A DNA stretch of 64,000 bases from Rhodoferax bucti (GTDB lineage: Bacteria; Pseudomonadota; Gammaproteobacteria; Burkholderiales; Burkholderiaceae_C): NCBI RefSeq assembly GCF_005876985.1, contig NZ_VAHD01000004.1:186001-250000 (forward strand). The letters run 5' to 3'. Under the pieces are notes generated by a model. It ran no database searches. It had not been told where the DNA came from and saw only the letters and a program-made list of their open reading frames with translations. This document shows, piece by piece, positions 36,963 through 46,194 of this stretch. Numbering within the stretch: position 1 is the first letter of the stretch; every line of letters starts with the position of its first letter. The position numbers and the translations under genes are program-made.

Positions 36963-38276
36963 TCAAGCAGTGGCGAGGACGGGGGCGGCGGCAGGCATAC
37001 GGGCCAGTCGCTCGGGAGCCGGAGGGTGGGAATAGTAAAACTTCACGTACACCGGATCGGGGGTGAGGGTGGACGCATTGTCCTTGTACAGCTTGAGCAG
37101 CGCGGATGAGAGCGCTGCACCATTCGCGTGGGCCACGGCGTAGGCATCGGCTTCGAATTCGTGCTTGCGGGAGAGCTGGGCAAACAAGGGACCGGTGAAG
37201 CTGCCGGCCAGCGGCAGGACCATCATGAACAAGAGCAGGGCCAGTGCATCGTTGCTCCCTGTCATGTTCGGGCCAACTCCCAGCCCGGTGTAGAACCATG
37301 CCTGTTGACTGACCCAGCCCAAAAGCGCAAACGCCAGCAGGCTCAGGCCGAACAAGGACACCATGCGCTTGGTAATGTGGCCGTATTTGAAGTGGCCGAG
37401 TTCGTGGGCCAGCACGGCATCCACTTCGTCAGGGTTCAGCTGCGCCAGCAAGGTGTCGTAAAACACCACCCGCTTGGAAGCCCCGAAGCCGGTGAAGTAG
37501 GCGTTGGCATGGGCGCTGCGCTTGCTGCCGTCCATCACGTAAAAGCCTTTGGAAGTGAATCCGCAGCGCGCCATCAAGGCGGATACGCGCTCTTTCAAGG
37601 TGGCGTCTTCCAGCGGTTTGAATTGGTTGAATAGCGGCGCAATCCACGTGGGGTACACCAGCATCATCAAGACGCTAAAGCCCATCCAGAGGCTCCAGGT
37701 CCACAGCCACCAGAGGCTGCCGGTAGCACCCATGACCCACAGGGCCAGAGCGGCAAGGGGCAGACCGATCAATGCACTGAAAAACAAGCCTTTGGCGGCG
37801 TCGATCAACCAGAGTTTGGGTGTCATGCGGTTGAACCCGAAGCGCTGCTCCAGCACAAAGGTGCGGTACAGGGAGAAGGGCAGGTCGATGATGGAGCCGA
37901 TGATGGAAAACCCCAGCAGCAAAGCCAGTTGCTGCGGCAGGGCGCTGCTGAATTGGCCATCGAACCACGCCAGTAGCGTCTGGTTCAGCGTGTGCAAACC
38001 GCCCATCAGGGTCCAGCCCAGCAAGACGGCTGTGCCCCACGCCAGCTCCAAGAGTCCCAGGCGGGCTTGGGCGATGGTGTAGTCCGCCGCTTTCTGGTGG
38101 TCTGCCAGTGCAATGTGGTCGGCGAAGGGCGCAGGCACGGCGTTGCGGTGGCGGGCCACATGGCGCACTTGGCGGCTGGCCAGCCAGAATTTCAGCACGA
38201 CGCTGGCGACCAGGGTGACAGCGAAAAAGAAGCTCATCCACAGGGATGGCGAGAATTCAAACGGGGTGTCTTGCAT
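36963..38276 (-). CDS. M48 family (Ste24-type) membrane metalloprotease
   Basis: This 437-residue membrane protease has several membrane segments, the zinc motif VLAHELGHFKYGH near residue 275 with the third ligand in KHEFEADAYAVAH near residue 350, and the long loop FVLEQRFGFNRMTPKLWLID typical of Ste24/CAAX-type enzymes. In bacteria its substrates are largely unknown and may be damaged membrane proteins. The ATG at 38276 is preferred over 38324, which would overlap the divergent orn gene. It is followed by phhB and rsgA. Confidence 0.93.
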   Translation of the reverse strand: MQDTPFEFSPSLWMSFFFAVTLVASVVLKFWLASRQVRHVARHRNAVPAPFADHIALADHQKAADYTIAQARLGLLELAWGTAVLLGWTLMGGLHTLNQTLLAWFDGQFSSALPQQLALLLGFSIIGSIIDLPFSLYRTFVLEQRFGFNRMTPKLWLIDAAKGLFFSALIGLPLAALALWVMGATGSLWWLWTWSLWMGFSVLMMLVYPTWIAPLFNQFKPLEDATLKERVSALMARCGFTSKGFYVMDGSKRSAHANAYFTGFGASKRVVFYDTLLAQLNPDEVDAVLAHELGHFKYGHITKRMVSLFGLSLLAFALLGWVSQQAWFYTGLGVGPNMTGSNDALALLLFMMVLPLAGSFTGPLFAQLSRKHEFEADAYAVAHANGAALSSALLKLYKDNASTLTPDPVYVKFYYSHPPAPERLARMPAAAPVLATA

Positions 38277-38312
38277 GGCGGCAGAGTTTAGGCCATCGGC
38301 GACAATGGCGGC

Positions 38313-38894
38313 ATGGCTGAACAAAACTCCCCCATCGCGCCCGTGCTCATCAAATCCGACAAAAACCTCGTCTGGCTGGATTGTGAAATGACGGGTCTGG
38401 AACCTGAAACCGACCGCCTGCTAGAAATTGCAGTGATCGTGACCGACCCGCACCTGGGCCAGCGGGTCGAAGGCCCGGTGTTTGTGATTCACCAGTCGGA
38501 CGCCCAGCTCGACAAAATGGACGCCTGGAACAAAGGCACGCATGGCAAGAGCGGCTTGATCGACAAGGTCAAGGCATCTACCGTGACGGAAGCCGAAGCC
38601 GAGGCAGCCCTGATTGCGTTTTTGGCTCAATATGTGCCCGCAGGAGTGTCGCCCATGTGTGGCAACACCATCGGGCAGGACCGGCGCTTCCTGGTCAAGT
38701 ACATGCCCAAGCTGGAAGCCTTCTTCCACTACCGTAACCTCGACGTCAGCACCCTCAAGGAGCTGGCCAAGCGCTGGAAGCCCGAAGTGGCCGAGTCCTT
38801 CAAAAAGCAGCAGAAGCACACGGCATTGGCGGATGTCAACGAGTCCATTGAAGAGTTAGCACACTACCGTGAGCACTTTTTGAAATTAAATTAG
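38313..38894 (+). CDS. orn: Oligoribonuclease
   Basis: Orn (193 residues) degrades short oligoribonucleotides, including pGpG from cyclic di-GMP turnover, to mononucleotides. The DEDDh motifs are visible: [20 protein letters not shown] near residue 17, [11 protein letters not shown] near residue 112 and [14 protein letters not shown] near residue 170. It is divergent from the M48 protease and upstream of the helicase gene. Confidence 0.97.
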   Translation: MAEQNSPIAPVLIKSDKNLVWLDCEMTGLEPETDRLLEIAVIVTDPHLGQRVEGPVFVIHQSDAQLDKMDAWNKGTHGKSGLIDKVKASTVTEAEAEAALIAFLAQYVPAGVSPMCGNTIGQDRRFLVKYMPKLEAFFHYRNLDVSTLKELAKRWKPEVAESFKKQQKHTALADVNESIEELAHYREHFLKLN

Positions 38895-38914
38895 GTATAA
38901 ACCCGAATCCATGC

Positions 38915-38927
38915 CATAATCGTGGGC
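38915..38927 (+). promoter_or_regulatory. Candidate promoter of the DEAD-box helicase gene
   Basis: CATAAT (38915-38920) is followed by CGT and GGGC, like the rpsP and rplS promoters. A weak TTAGGT lies 18 bp upstream. Initiation here would give a leader of about 200 bases. Confidence 0.5.
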
Positions 38928-39130
38928 TTCGCAGGTAACGCTAGTTAGCGGCTTGCGAGATTTGTACATCTCCCTTCATTCACCGGGCACGCTTTTTCAA
39001 AGCGATATACGCCCCCAGCACTGAAATACACCCCTTGGCGGGTCAGAGCAGGTTCCGTTTGATGGTTGATGTTTTTTAACCATTGACGGAGCAGCCGCAC
39101 AACTTGCGGTGCTTTCGTGTGAGAAAAAAT
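38928..39130 (+). promoter_or_regulatory. Long structured 5' leader of the DEAD-box helicase gene
   Basis: The leader contains several small hairpins in a row: TCGCA...TGCGA enclosing CGCTAGTTAGCG (about 38928-38959), GAGAT/ATCTC near 38957-38973, and CCGCA/TGCGG near 39095-39108. Long leaders are typical of cold-shock-induced RNA helicase genes; autoregulation is an inference. Confidence 0.4.
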
Positions 39131-41044
39131 ATGACTGACGCTTTTGAAGTGACAGGCGAATTCGCGCCTGCCGAAAACCTTTCCGTTTCCGCAACTTCTG
39201 TGGAATCCAACGCACCCACCGCCGTGGAAACAGAGGCTGTTGAAGCTGCTGCCCCTGAGGCTCCCAACGGTTTTGTGGAGCTGGGTCTGGCCCCCGCGCT
39301 GGTGCAAGCTTGTAAAGATCTGGGCTACACCCAACCTACCACCGTGCAACAAAAGGCCATTCCTTTGGCCATGGCCGGTGTGGGTTCCGAAAAAGCTGGC
39401 AAGTTTGTCGACCTGATGGTGTCCAGCCAGACCGGTTCCGGCAAGACCGCTGCGTTCCTGTTGCCCGTGTTGCACACTTTGTTGACCCAGCAAGCCGAAG
39501 CGGAAGAAGCTGAGCGCGCTGAATACGAACAAGCTTGCGCTGACGCTGCCGCCAAAGGCGAGCCTGCTCCCAAGCGCGCCAAGCGCAAAGACCCCACCAA
39601 CCCCCGCAACTTCAAGGCTCCTACTCCTGGCGCCCTGATCGTTTGCCCCACCCGTGAACTGGCCCAGCAAGTCGCGCACGACGCCATCGACCTGGTGCAG
39701 CACTGCCGTGGTCTGCGCGTGGCCAACATCGTGGGCGGCATGCCTTACCAGTTGCAAATTGCCAAGCTGCAAAACGCCAACCTGGTGGTGGCGACTCCCG
39801 GCCGTTTGCTGGACCTGCAACGCTCCATGCAAATCAAGCTGGACCAAGTCCAGTTCCTGGTGGTGGACGAAGCCGACCGCATGTTGGACCTGGGCTTCTC
39901 CGATGACCTGGCTGAAATCAACCAGCTCACCATCGACCGCAAGCAGACCATGATGTTCAGCGCCACGTTCGCGCCCCGCATTCAGCAACTGGCTGCCCGC
40001 GTGATGCGTGAACCCCAGCGCGTGACTATCGACAGCCCGCAAGAAAAGCACGCCAACATCAAGCAAGTGCTGTTCTGGGCTGACAACGCCCAGCACAAGC
40101 GCAAGCTGTTGGACCACTGGTTGCGTGACACCACCATCAACCAAGCCGTGGTGTTCGCCAGCACCCAAATCGAGTGCGATGGCTTGGCCAACGACCTGCA
40201 GCAAGACGGCTTCTCTGCAGTGGCCCTGCACGGCGCCCTGAGCCAGGGTCTGCGCAACCGCCGCCTGATGGCTTTGCGTCAAGGCCAAGTACAGATTCTG
40301 GTGGCGACTGATGTGGCTGCCCGTGGTATCGACGTGCCTACCATCACCCACGTGTTCAACTTCGGTCTGCCCATGAAGGCGGAGGACTACACCCACCGTA
40401 TCGGCCGTACCGGTCGTGCGGGCCGTGATGGTCTGGCTGTGACATTCGCTGAGTTCCGCGATCGTCGCAAGATTTTCGACATCGAAGCCTACAGCCGCCA
40501 GCCGATCAAGCCCGAGACTATTCCCGGCTTGGAACCCCAGCAGCGCGCTCCTGAGTCACGCCCCAGCTTTGGTGGCCGTGGCCGTGGCGGCGACTTCCAG
40601 CCTCGCGAACGCAAGTTCGGCGGCCCACGTGAAGGCGGCTTCGGTGGCGGTCAGCGCGATGGCGCTCCCCGTGAAGGCGGTTATGGCCAAGTGCGTGGTT
40701 TCGGCGGACGCCCTGAAGGCGGTGGCAACCGTGGCTTTGGCGAAAACTCCCGCGACTTCGGTGGTGCAGCCCGTGAAGGCTTCAGCTACGAACGCAAGGG
40801 TGGTTTTAACGACCGTTTTGCCGGCCAAGGCGCTCCCCGCGGTGATGCACGTCCTCCCCGTGGTGACTTCCAACCCCGTGGCGATTTCGGCGCTCCTCGC
40901 GGTGACTTTGGTGCACCCCGTGGTGATTTCGCAGCCCGCAAGCCCGCTTTCGGCAAGCCCGCCGGTTTTGCCAAGCCTGGCAATGGCGGCAAGGTGTTTG
41001 TGCCCCGTGACGCCAAAAAGCGCCCTGCACGCAACTTCGATTAA
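39131..41044 (+). CDS. DEAD-box ATP-dependent RNA helicase
   Basis: This 637-residue RNA helicase contains the Q motif region (FVELGLAPALVQACKDLGY), motif I SQTGSGKT near residue 100, PTRELAQQ near residue 175, DEAD near residue 245, SAT near residue 277 and HRIGRTGRAGRDG near residue 425. A basic insertion lies between motifs I and Ia. The C-terminal 150 residues are a disordered Gly/Arg/Phe-rich tail with repeated GGF and PRGDF units that probably bind RNA. It is of the RhlE type. The ATG at 39131 is chosen. Confidence 0.93.
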   Translation: MTDAFEVTGEFAPAENLSVSATSVESNAPTAVETEAVEAAAPEAPNGFVELGLAPALVQACKDLGYTQPTTVQQKAIPLAMAGVGSEKAGKFVDLMVSSQTGSGKTAAFLLPVLHTLLTQQAEAEEAERAEYEQACADAAAKGEPAPKRAKRKDPTNPRNFKAPTPGALIVCPTRELAQQVAHDAIDLVQHCRGLRVANIVGGMPYQLQIAKLQNANLVVATPGRLLDLQRSMQIKLDQVQFLVVDEADRMLDLGFSDDLAEINQLTIDRKQTMMFSATFAPRIQQLAARVMREPQRVTIDSPQEKHANIKQVLFWADNAQHKRKLLDHWLRDTTINQAVVFASTQIECDGLANDLQQDGFSAVALHGALSQGLRNRRLMALRQGQVQILVATDVAARGIDVPTITHVFNFGLPMKAEDYTHRIGRTGRAGRDGLAVTFAEFRDRRKIFDIEAYSRQPIKPETIPGLEPQQRAPESRPSFGGRGRGGDFQPRERKFGGPREGGFGGGQRDGAPREGGYGQVRGFGGRPEGGGNRGFGENSRDFGGAAREGFSYERKGGFNDRFAGQGAPRGDARPPRGDFQPRGDFGAPRGDFGAPRGDFAARKPAFGKPAGFAKPGNGGKVFVPRDAKKRPARNFD

Positions 41045-41064
41045 TCTGACATTCGTCGGATAAC

Positions 41065-41101
41065 AAAAAAGCCCCGCGGCGCAAGCCGGCGGGGCTTTTT
41101 T
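41065..41101. terminator. Terminator after the DEAD-box helicase gene
   Basis: AAAAGCCCCGC pairs with GCGGGGCTTTTTT. Both A and T tracts are present, so it may also serve the convergent dehydrogenase gene. Confidence 0.9.
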
Positions 41102-41132
41102 ACATCAGTCCCCGCTCGTGCGGGCGCAAGGG

Positions 41133-42002
41133 TCAGGCCATGCCGTTGCGGCTGGCCAGCTCCACAAACAAGCCGGCATGGTCCAGGTCCGACAGGCCGT
41201 GCTCAATGCCGTCGGCATACAGTTTTTCAAACAAAGCGGTAATCGGCGCGTCAAAGCCCACCTCGGCGGCAGTGGCCAAGGCGTTACGCAAGTCCTTGAT
41301 TTGCACCGTCATGCGCGCGCGCGGGGCAAAGTCGCGGTCCACCATGCGCTGGCCATGCACTTGCAGGATGCGGCTGTCTGCAAAACCGCCGGTAATGGCT
41401 TCTTTCACCTTGCCCATATTCGCGCCGCCGCGTTCACAGAGCAGCAGGGCCTCCGCCACGATGCCGATGGTGGCCCCCACAATCATCTGATTGGCGAGTT
41501 TGGTGAGTTGACCCGAGCCGATGGGGCCCACATGGGTGGGGCGGCCGAAGATTTTGAGCACCGGCATGGCACGCTCAAAGTTGGCTGCCTTGCCGCCGGC
41601 CATGATGGCGAGCGTGCCTTGCTCGGCCCCCAGCGTGCCGCCGGAGACGGGAGCGTCCAGGTAGTCCACGCCCCGCTCGCTCAGGCGGGCGGCATGGTCG
41701 CGGGCTTCCACAGGCTTGATGGATGACATGTCGACCAGCAGCGTGCCATGCCGGATGGCGTCTGCTGCGCCCATGTCAAACAGCACATGGCTGACGACAC
41801 CGCCGTGGTCCAGCATGGTGATGACCATATCGGCTTCGGCGACGGCATGGATGGGGGAGGTGTGAACGGTAGCGCCGAAAGCAGAGAGCCGCTCGGCTTT
41901 GGCAGGGGTGCGGTTCCACACATGGACGGTGTGCCCGGCTTCACAGAGGCGGCGCCCCATGGGAAACCCCATGAGACCGATGCCGAGAAGTGCTATTTTC
42001 AT
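41133..42002 (-). CDS. NAD(P)-dependent 3-hydroxyisobutyrate dehydrogenase-type oxidoreductase
   Basis: This 289-residue beta-hydroxyacid dehydrogenase has the Rossmann motif LLGIGLMGFPMGRRL at residues 5-19, the substrate motif DAPVSGGTLGAEQGTL near residue 115 and the catalytic Lys in GQLTKLANQMIV near residue 168. The family includes 3-hydroxyisobutyrate, tartronate semialdehyde and glyoxylate/succinic semialdehyde reductases; I cannot tell which applies. The ATG at 42002 gives the canonical start MKIALLGIG. Confidence 0.9.
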   Translation of the reverse strand: MKIALLGIGLMGFPMGRRLCEAGHTVHVWNRTPAKAERLSAFGATVHTSPIHAVAEADMVITMLDHGGVVSHVLFDMGAADAIRHGTLLVDMSSIKPVEARDHAARLSERGVDYLDAPVSGGTLGAEQGTLAIMAGGKAANFERAMPVLKIFGRPTHVGPIGSGQLTKLANQMIVGATIGIVAEALLLCERGGANMGKVKEAITGGFADSRILQVHGQRMVDRDFAPRARMTVQIKDLRNALATAAEVGFDAPITALFEKLYADGIEHGLSDLDHAGLFVELASRNGMA

Positions 42003-42066
42003 GGTGTCAGTGTGCTCCTGCACCTGAGAATAGCGCCGCCCTGTGGGAGGGGCAGAGGGTTTGTAC

Positions 42067-42102
42067 CGTGAAGGCTGTCGAGGCGCTGACAGCCCTCACG
42101 GC
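42067..42102 (-). terminator. Hairpin downstream of guaC
   Basis: CCGTGAAGGCTGTC pairs with GACAGCCCTCACGG with one mismatch, 17 bp after the guaC stop. There is no T tract on the minus strand. Confidence 0.5.
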
Positions 42103-42118
42103 GGGCGGCCCAGCCGCC

Positions 42119-43096
42119 TTACATCAACAGGTGCTCGCCTGCGTTGTCGCCACCGAGCGTGACATAGTTCACCTTGCGGATGTCCATGAGCTTCTTGCCG
42201 CCGGCGTAGCTGATGGAGCTCTGCACGTCCTGCTCCATCTCAATCAGCGTGTCGGCCAGCTTGCCCTTGATGGGTTCCAGAATGCGCTTGCCTTCGACGT
42301 GCTTGTATTCGCCCTTGTTGAAGTCGCTGGCCGAGCCGTAGTACTCCTTGAACATGGCGCCATCCACTTCCACCGTTTTGCCGGGGGACTCTTCGTGGCC
42401 CGCAAACAGGGAGCCGATCATGACCATGCTCGCGCCGAAGCGGATGCTCTTGGCAATGTCACCATGGCTGCGGATGCCGCCATCGGCAATGATGGGCTTG
42501 GTGGCCACACGGGCACACCACTTGAGCGCGCTGAGCTGCCAGCCGCCGGTGCCGAAACCAGTCTTGAGTTTGGTGATGCACACCTTGCCCGGGCCCACGC
42601 CGACTTTGGTGGCATCCGCACCCCAGTTTTCGAGGTCGATCACCGCCTCGGGTGTGGCCACGTTGCCGGCAATCACAAAGCTGCCGGGCAGGTGTTTCTT
42701 GAGGTAGATGATCATGTCGCGCACGCTGTCGGCATGGCCGTGGGCGATGTCGATGGTGATGTACTCGGGCGTCAGGCCCAGGGCCACCAGCTGGTCGACA
42801 GTCGCGTAGTCCGGTTTTTTGACGCCCAGAGAGATGGAGGCGAACAAGTCTTTGGCGTGCATGTCCTGCACAAACTTGACGTTGTCCAGGTCAAAGCGGT
42901 GCATCACGTAAAAGTAGCCGTTTTGGGCCAGCCATTCGCAGATGGACTCGTCCACCACGGTTTTCATGTTGGCAGGCACCACCGGCAGGCGGAACTTGCG
43001 GCTGCCCAGCTCCACGCCGGCATCGCATTCAGAACGGCTCTCCACCCGGCATTTGCGGGGCAGCAAGAGGATGTTGTCGTAGTCAAAAATTTCCAT
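42119..43096 (-). CDS. guaC: GMP reductase
   Basis: This 325-residue IMPDH/GMPR-family enzyme reductively deaminates GMP to IMP. It starts [20 protein letters not shown], contains the phosphate-binding [15 protein letters not shown] near residue 170 with the catalytic Cys, and [17 protein letters not shown] near residue 205. It has no CBS domains, which favours GMP reductase over IMP dehydrogenase. The ATG at 43096 is chosen. A terminator-like leader lies between its promoter and the start. Confidence 0.93.
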   Translation of the reverse strand: MEIFDYDNILLLPRKCRVESRSECDAGVELGSRKFRLPVVPANMKTVVDESICEWLAQNGYFYVMHRFDLDNVKFVQDMHAKDLFASISLGVKKPDYATVDQLVALGLTPEYITIDIAHGHADSVRDMIIYLKKHLPGSFVIAGNVATPEAVIDLENWGADATKVGVGPGKVCITKLKTGFGTGGWQLSALKWCARVATKPIIADGGIRSHGDIAKSIRFGASMVMIGSLFAGHEESPGKTVEVDGAMFKEYYGSASDFNKGEYKHVEGKRILEPIKGKLADTLIEMEQDVQSSISYAGGKKLMDIRKVNYVTLGGDNAGEHLLM

Positions 43097-43149
43097 GGTT
43101 CCCAAGCTCCTATCCAAAGTTTCAATACAAAACACTGAGCACTTGGACT

Positions 43150-43200
43150 GGCACCGGCCATAAAAAAACCGGGTGCCAATTGCTTGGGCCCGGTGCTTGA
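43150..43200 (-). promoter_or_regulatory. Candidate attenuator in the guaC leader
   Basis: On the minus strand ACCGGG (43194-43189) and the inner CCAA pair with TTGG and CCCGGT around a TTGC/GCAA tetraloop, and a run of seven T follows (43168-43162): a complete terminator about 66 bp before the guaC ATG. A third segment GGCCGGTGCC (43159-43150) can pair instead with GGCACCCGG of the terminator, giving mutually exclusive hairpins. A TACAAT box lies just upstream. Confidence 0.5.
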
Positions 43201-43314
43201 TTGTAGAAAGGTTGCGGCCAGCGCGGTATATGAATTTGCATATGGCCACTACAACGCCATGCGCAAGAGCCAGTGGAGGGCCGGTGGCAGCGCCGGCCTT
43301 TCTACAATCGCTGC

Positions 43315-45774
43315 ATGCATTCTTTAGCCGCCGCTGGCACCACTCCCCCCCTGTTACACAACCTGAACCCCGAGCAGCTGGCCGCTGTGACGCTGCCGGC
43401 TGAGCACGCGCTCATTCTGGCGGGGGCTGGTTCCGGCAAAACGCGGGTGCTCACCACCCGCATCGCCTGGCTGCTGCAAAACGGCTACGTGTCGCCGGGT
43501 GGCATTCTGGCGGTGACGTTTACCAACAAAGCCGCCAAGGAAATGATGACGCGGCTCAGTGCCATGTTGCCGGTGAATGTGCGCGGCATGTGGATAGGTA
43601 CCTTCCACGGCTTGTGCAACCGCTTCCTGCGTGCACATTACAAAAACGCCGGCCTGCCGCAGGCCTTCCAGATTCTGGATACGCAAGATCAGCTCTCCGC
43701 CATCAAGCGGCTGTGCAAGCAGTACAAGATCGACGACGAGCGCTTTCCCCCAAAGCAAATGGCCTGGTTCATTGGCAACTGCAAGGAAGAGGGCCTGCGC
43801 CCCAAGGACGTAGTGGCCAGCGATCCGGATACGCGCAAGAAGATCGAGATTTACCAGCTCTACGAAGACCAGTGCCAGCGCGAAGGCGTGGTGGACTTTG
43901 GCGAGCTGATGCTGCGCTCTTACGAGCTGCTGCGCGACAACGCGCCTATCCGCGAGCACTACCAGCGGCGCTTCCGCCACATCTTGATCGACGAGTTCCA
44001 GGACACCAACAAGCTGCAATACGCCTGGATCAAGATGATCGCTGGCGTGGGGCAGGGCGGTAGTTTTGAGGGCGGTGGTTCGGTGCTGGCGGTGGGCGAT
44101 GACGACCAGAGCATTTACGCCTTCCGCGGCGCGCGCGTCGGCAATATGACGGACTTTGTGCGCGAGTTCGCGGTGCGCCAGCAGATCAAGCTGGAGCAGA
44201 ACTACCGCAGCTACAGCAACATTCTGGACAGCGCCAACGCGCTCATCAGCAATAACAGCCGCCGCCTGGGCAAGAACTTGCGCACCGACCAAGGGGCGGG
44301 TGACCCGGTGCGGGTGTATGAGGCGCCCAGCGACTTTGCCGAGGCGCAGTGGATGGTGGACGAGATGAAGCAACTCATCCGCGACGATGTGCCGCGCTCG
44401 GAAATTGCCGTGCTCTACCGCAGCAACGCGCAAAGCCGGGTGATTGAAACCGGGCTGTTCAATGCCGGTATTCCCTACCGTGTGTATGGCGGACTGCGCT
44501 TTTTCGAGCGGGCTGAAATCAAGCACGCGCTGGCCTACCTGCGCCTGTTAGAGAACCCCAACGACGACACCAGTTTTCTGCGGGTCGTGAACTTCCCGGC
44601 GCGCGGCATCGGTGCGCGCAGCATCGAGCAGTTGCAGGACCTGGCCCGCGCCACGGGCTGCTCGCTGCACGATGCGGTGAGCACACTCACTGGCCGCCCC
44701 GGCGCCGTGATTGCCGGCTTTGTGGCCAAGCTGGACGTGATGCGCGAGCAGACGGCCAACCTGAATCTCAAAGACATCATCAAGCTCATGCTGGAACACA
44801 GCGGCCTGCTGGAGCACTACCGTAACGAGCGCGAAGGCGAAGACCGCGTCGAGAACTTGGACGAACTGGTCAATGCTGCCGAAAGCTTTGTCATGCAGGA
44901 AGGCTTCGGCCGCGAAGCCCCCGGCATGGCGCCGCTGGTCAGCAGTCCCGAGGCCTTGTTGAGCCAGAGCCCGGCCAGCCAGGGTTTGAGCGGCGATGCA
45001 CTGGCAGCTACGCCAGATGAATTCGGCGACACCGGCGAAACCCTCTCGCCCCTGCAGGCCTTCCTGACCCACGCCGCGCTTGAAGCGGGCGACAACATGG
45101 CCGCCGCCGGGCAGGACGCCATTCAGCTCATGACGGTGCACTCCAGCAAGGGCCTGGAATTTGACTGCGTGTTCATCACCGGCATGGAAGAGGGCCTGTT
45201 CCCCCACGAAAACTCCATGAGCGACCACGACGGTCTGGAGGAAGAGCGCCGCCTGGCCTACGTGGCCATCACCCGCGCGCGCAAGCGCCTGTACCTCAGC
45301 CACTCGCAGACGCGCATGCTGCACGGGCAGACGCGCTACAACCTCAAAAGCCGCTTCTTCGACGAGCTGCCCGAGGAATGCCTCAAGTACCTCACGCCCA
45401 AGCAGCAGGCCATGCCCTCAGGTGCCGGTATGGGTGGTGGCATGGGCGGCGGTTTTGGCGGTGGAGGCTATGGCGGCTCCGGCAACAGCTGGGGTGGCGG
45501 GGGCTATGCTACAAATTCAGGAGCTGCTCGCGCATATTCCACGGGCGCAAGAAGCACTTTTGGCACTTATTCTGCCCCGCAGAAGGAAGTGGTGCGCAAA
45601 GAAGAACCCACCGGCCTGCGCAAGGGGCAAAAGGTGTTCCACGCCAAGTTCGGCGAGGGCACCGTGCTCACGCTGGAAGGCGCCGGCGACGACGCACGCG
45701 CGCAGATCAACTTCCCCCGCCACGGCACCAAGTGGCTCGCCCTGAGCGTGGCCAAACTCACGCCCCTACCGTGA
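43315..45774 (+). CDS. UvrD/PcrA-type ATP-dependent DNA helicase
   Basis: This 819-residue SF1A helicase has motif [14 protein letters not shown] near residues 36-48, [11 protein letters not shown] near residue 72, the DEFQDTN Walker B near residue 227, [13 protein letters not shown] near residue 261, and late motifs [17 protein letters not shown] ([12 protein letters not shown]) near residue 605 and [14 protein letters not shown] near residue 650. A glycine-rich linker follows, and the C-terminal [16 protein letters not shown] domain resembles the RNA-polymerase-binding module of PcrA/UvrD. A family A repeat encodes about residues 732-747 in the linker. Confidence 0.94.
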   Translation: MHSLAAAGTTPPLLHNLNPEQLAAVTLPAEHALILAGAGSGKTRVLTTRIAWLLQNGYVSPGGILAVTFTNKAAKEMMTRLSAMLPVNVRGMWIGTFHGLCNRFLRAHYKNAGLPQAFQILDTQDQLSAIKRLCKQYKIDDERFPPKQMAWFIGNCKEEGLRPKDVVASDPDTRKKIEIYQLYEDQCQREGVVDFGELMLRSYELLRDNAPIREHYQRRFRHILIDEFQDTNKLQYAWIKMIAGVGQGGSFEGGGSVLAVGDDDQSIYAFRGARVGNMTDFVREFAVRQQIKLEQNYRSYSNILDSANALISNNSRRLGKNLRTDQGAGDPVRVYEAPSDFAEAQWMVDEMKQLIRDDVPRSEIAVLYRSNAQSRVIETGLFNAGIPYRVYGGLRFFERAEIKHALAYLRLLENPNDDTSFLRVVNFPARGIGARSIEQLQDLARATGCSLHDAVSTLTGRPGAVIAGFVAKLDVMREQTANLNLKDIIKLMLEHSGLLEHYRNEREGEDRVENLDELVNAAESFVMQEGFGREAPGMAPLVSSPEALLSQSPASQGLSGDALAATPDEFGDTGETLSPLQAFLTHAALEAGDNMAAAGQDAIQLMTVHSSKGLEFDCVFITGMEEGLFPHENSMSDHDGLEEERRLAYVAITRARKRLYLSHSQTRMLHGQTRYNLKSRFFDELPEECLKYLTPKQQAMPSGAGMGGGMGGGFGGGGYGGSGNSWGGGGYATNSGAARAYSTGARSTFGTYSAPQKEVVRKEEPTGLRKGQKVFHAKFGEGTVLTLEGAGDDARAQINFPRHGTKWLALSVAKLTPLP
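45508..45556 (+). repeat. Dispersed repeat family A, copy 9 (inside the uvrD-like gene)
   Basis: GCTAC (45508-45512), CAGGAGCTGCTCGCGCA and GGGCGCAAGAAGC are visible. It reads [16 protein letters not shown] in the flexible linker before the C-terminal domain, in the same frame as the polA copy. Confidence 0.7.
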
Positions 45775-45802
45775 CACTTTCCTTGACTTTCTGGAGGCCC
45801 CG

Positions 45803-46123
45803 ATGAGTCCGGACATTGCCAGCACCCCACCGGCGCCGTACTACGCTGTCATCTTCACCAGCCTGCGCACTGCTGTTGATGAGGGCTATGGCGACATGGC
45901 CGAGAAGATGGTGGCACTCGCCGCACAGCAGCCCGGCTTTCTGGGCGTGGAGTCCGCGCACGAAGGGCTGGGTATCACCGTGTCGTACTGGAAAAACCTC
46001 GAATCCATCCGCGCCTGGAAGGCCCATGCCGAGCACCAGGTCGCCCAGCAGCTGGGCCACGAAAAGTGGTACGCAGCCTTCAAGACCCGCATTGCCAAAG
46101 TCGAGCGGGATTACAGCTTTTAG
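45803..46123 (+). CDS. Antibiotic biosynthesis monooxygenase (ABM) domain protein
   Basis: This 106-residue protein is a single ferredoxin-like ABM domain: YYAVIFTSLRT as first strand, an amphipathic helix, QPGFLGVESAHEGLGITVSYW in the middle and the helix AWKAHAEHQVAQQLGH. Such small proteins include cofactor-free monooxygenases and proteins of unknown activity; the substrate here is unknown. It follows the helicase gene by 28 bp on the same strand. Confidence 0.88.
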   Translation: MSPDIASTPPAPYYAVIFTSLRTAVDEGYGDMAEKMVALAAQQPGFLGVESAHEGLGITVSYWKNLESIRAWKAHAEHQVAQQLGHEKWYAAFKTRIAKVERDYSF

Positions 46124-46142
46124 CGATCTCTGCGCTGGAAAT

Positions 46143-46168
46143 AAAAAAGGCCTGTCAAAGACAGGCCT
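46143..46168 (-). terminator. Terminator of the PEP-CTERM gene pair
   Basis: AGGCCTGTC pairs perfectly with GACAGGCCT around three bases. The T tract is on the minus strand, so it ends transcription of the two PEP-CTERM genes. Confidence 0.9.
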
Positions 46169-46194
46169 CTCGCAACAAACAGCCGCTTCAGCGC

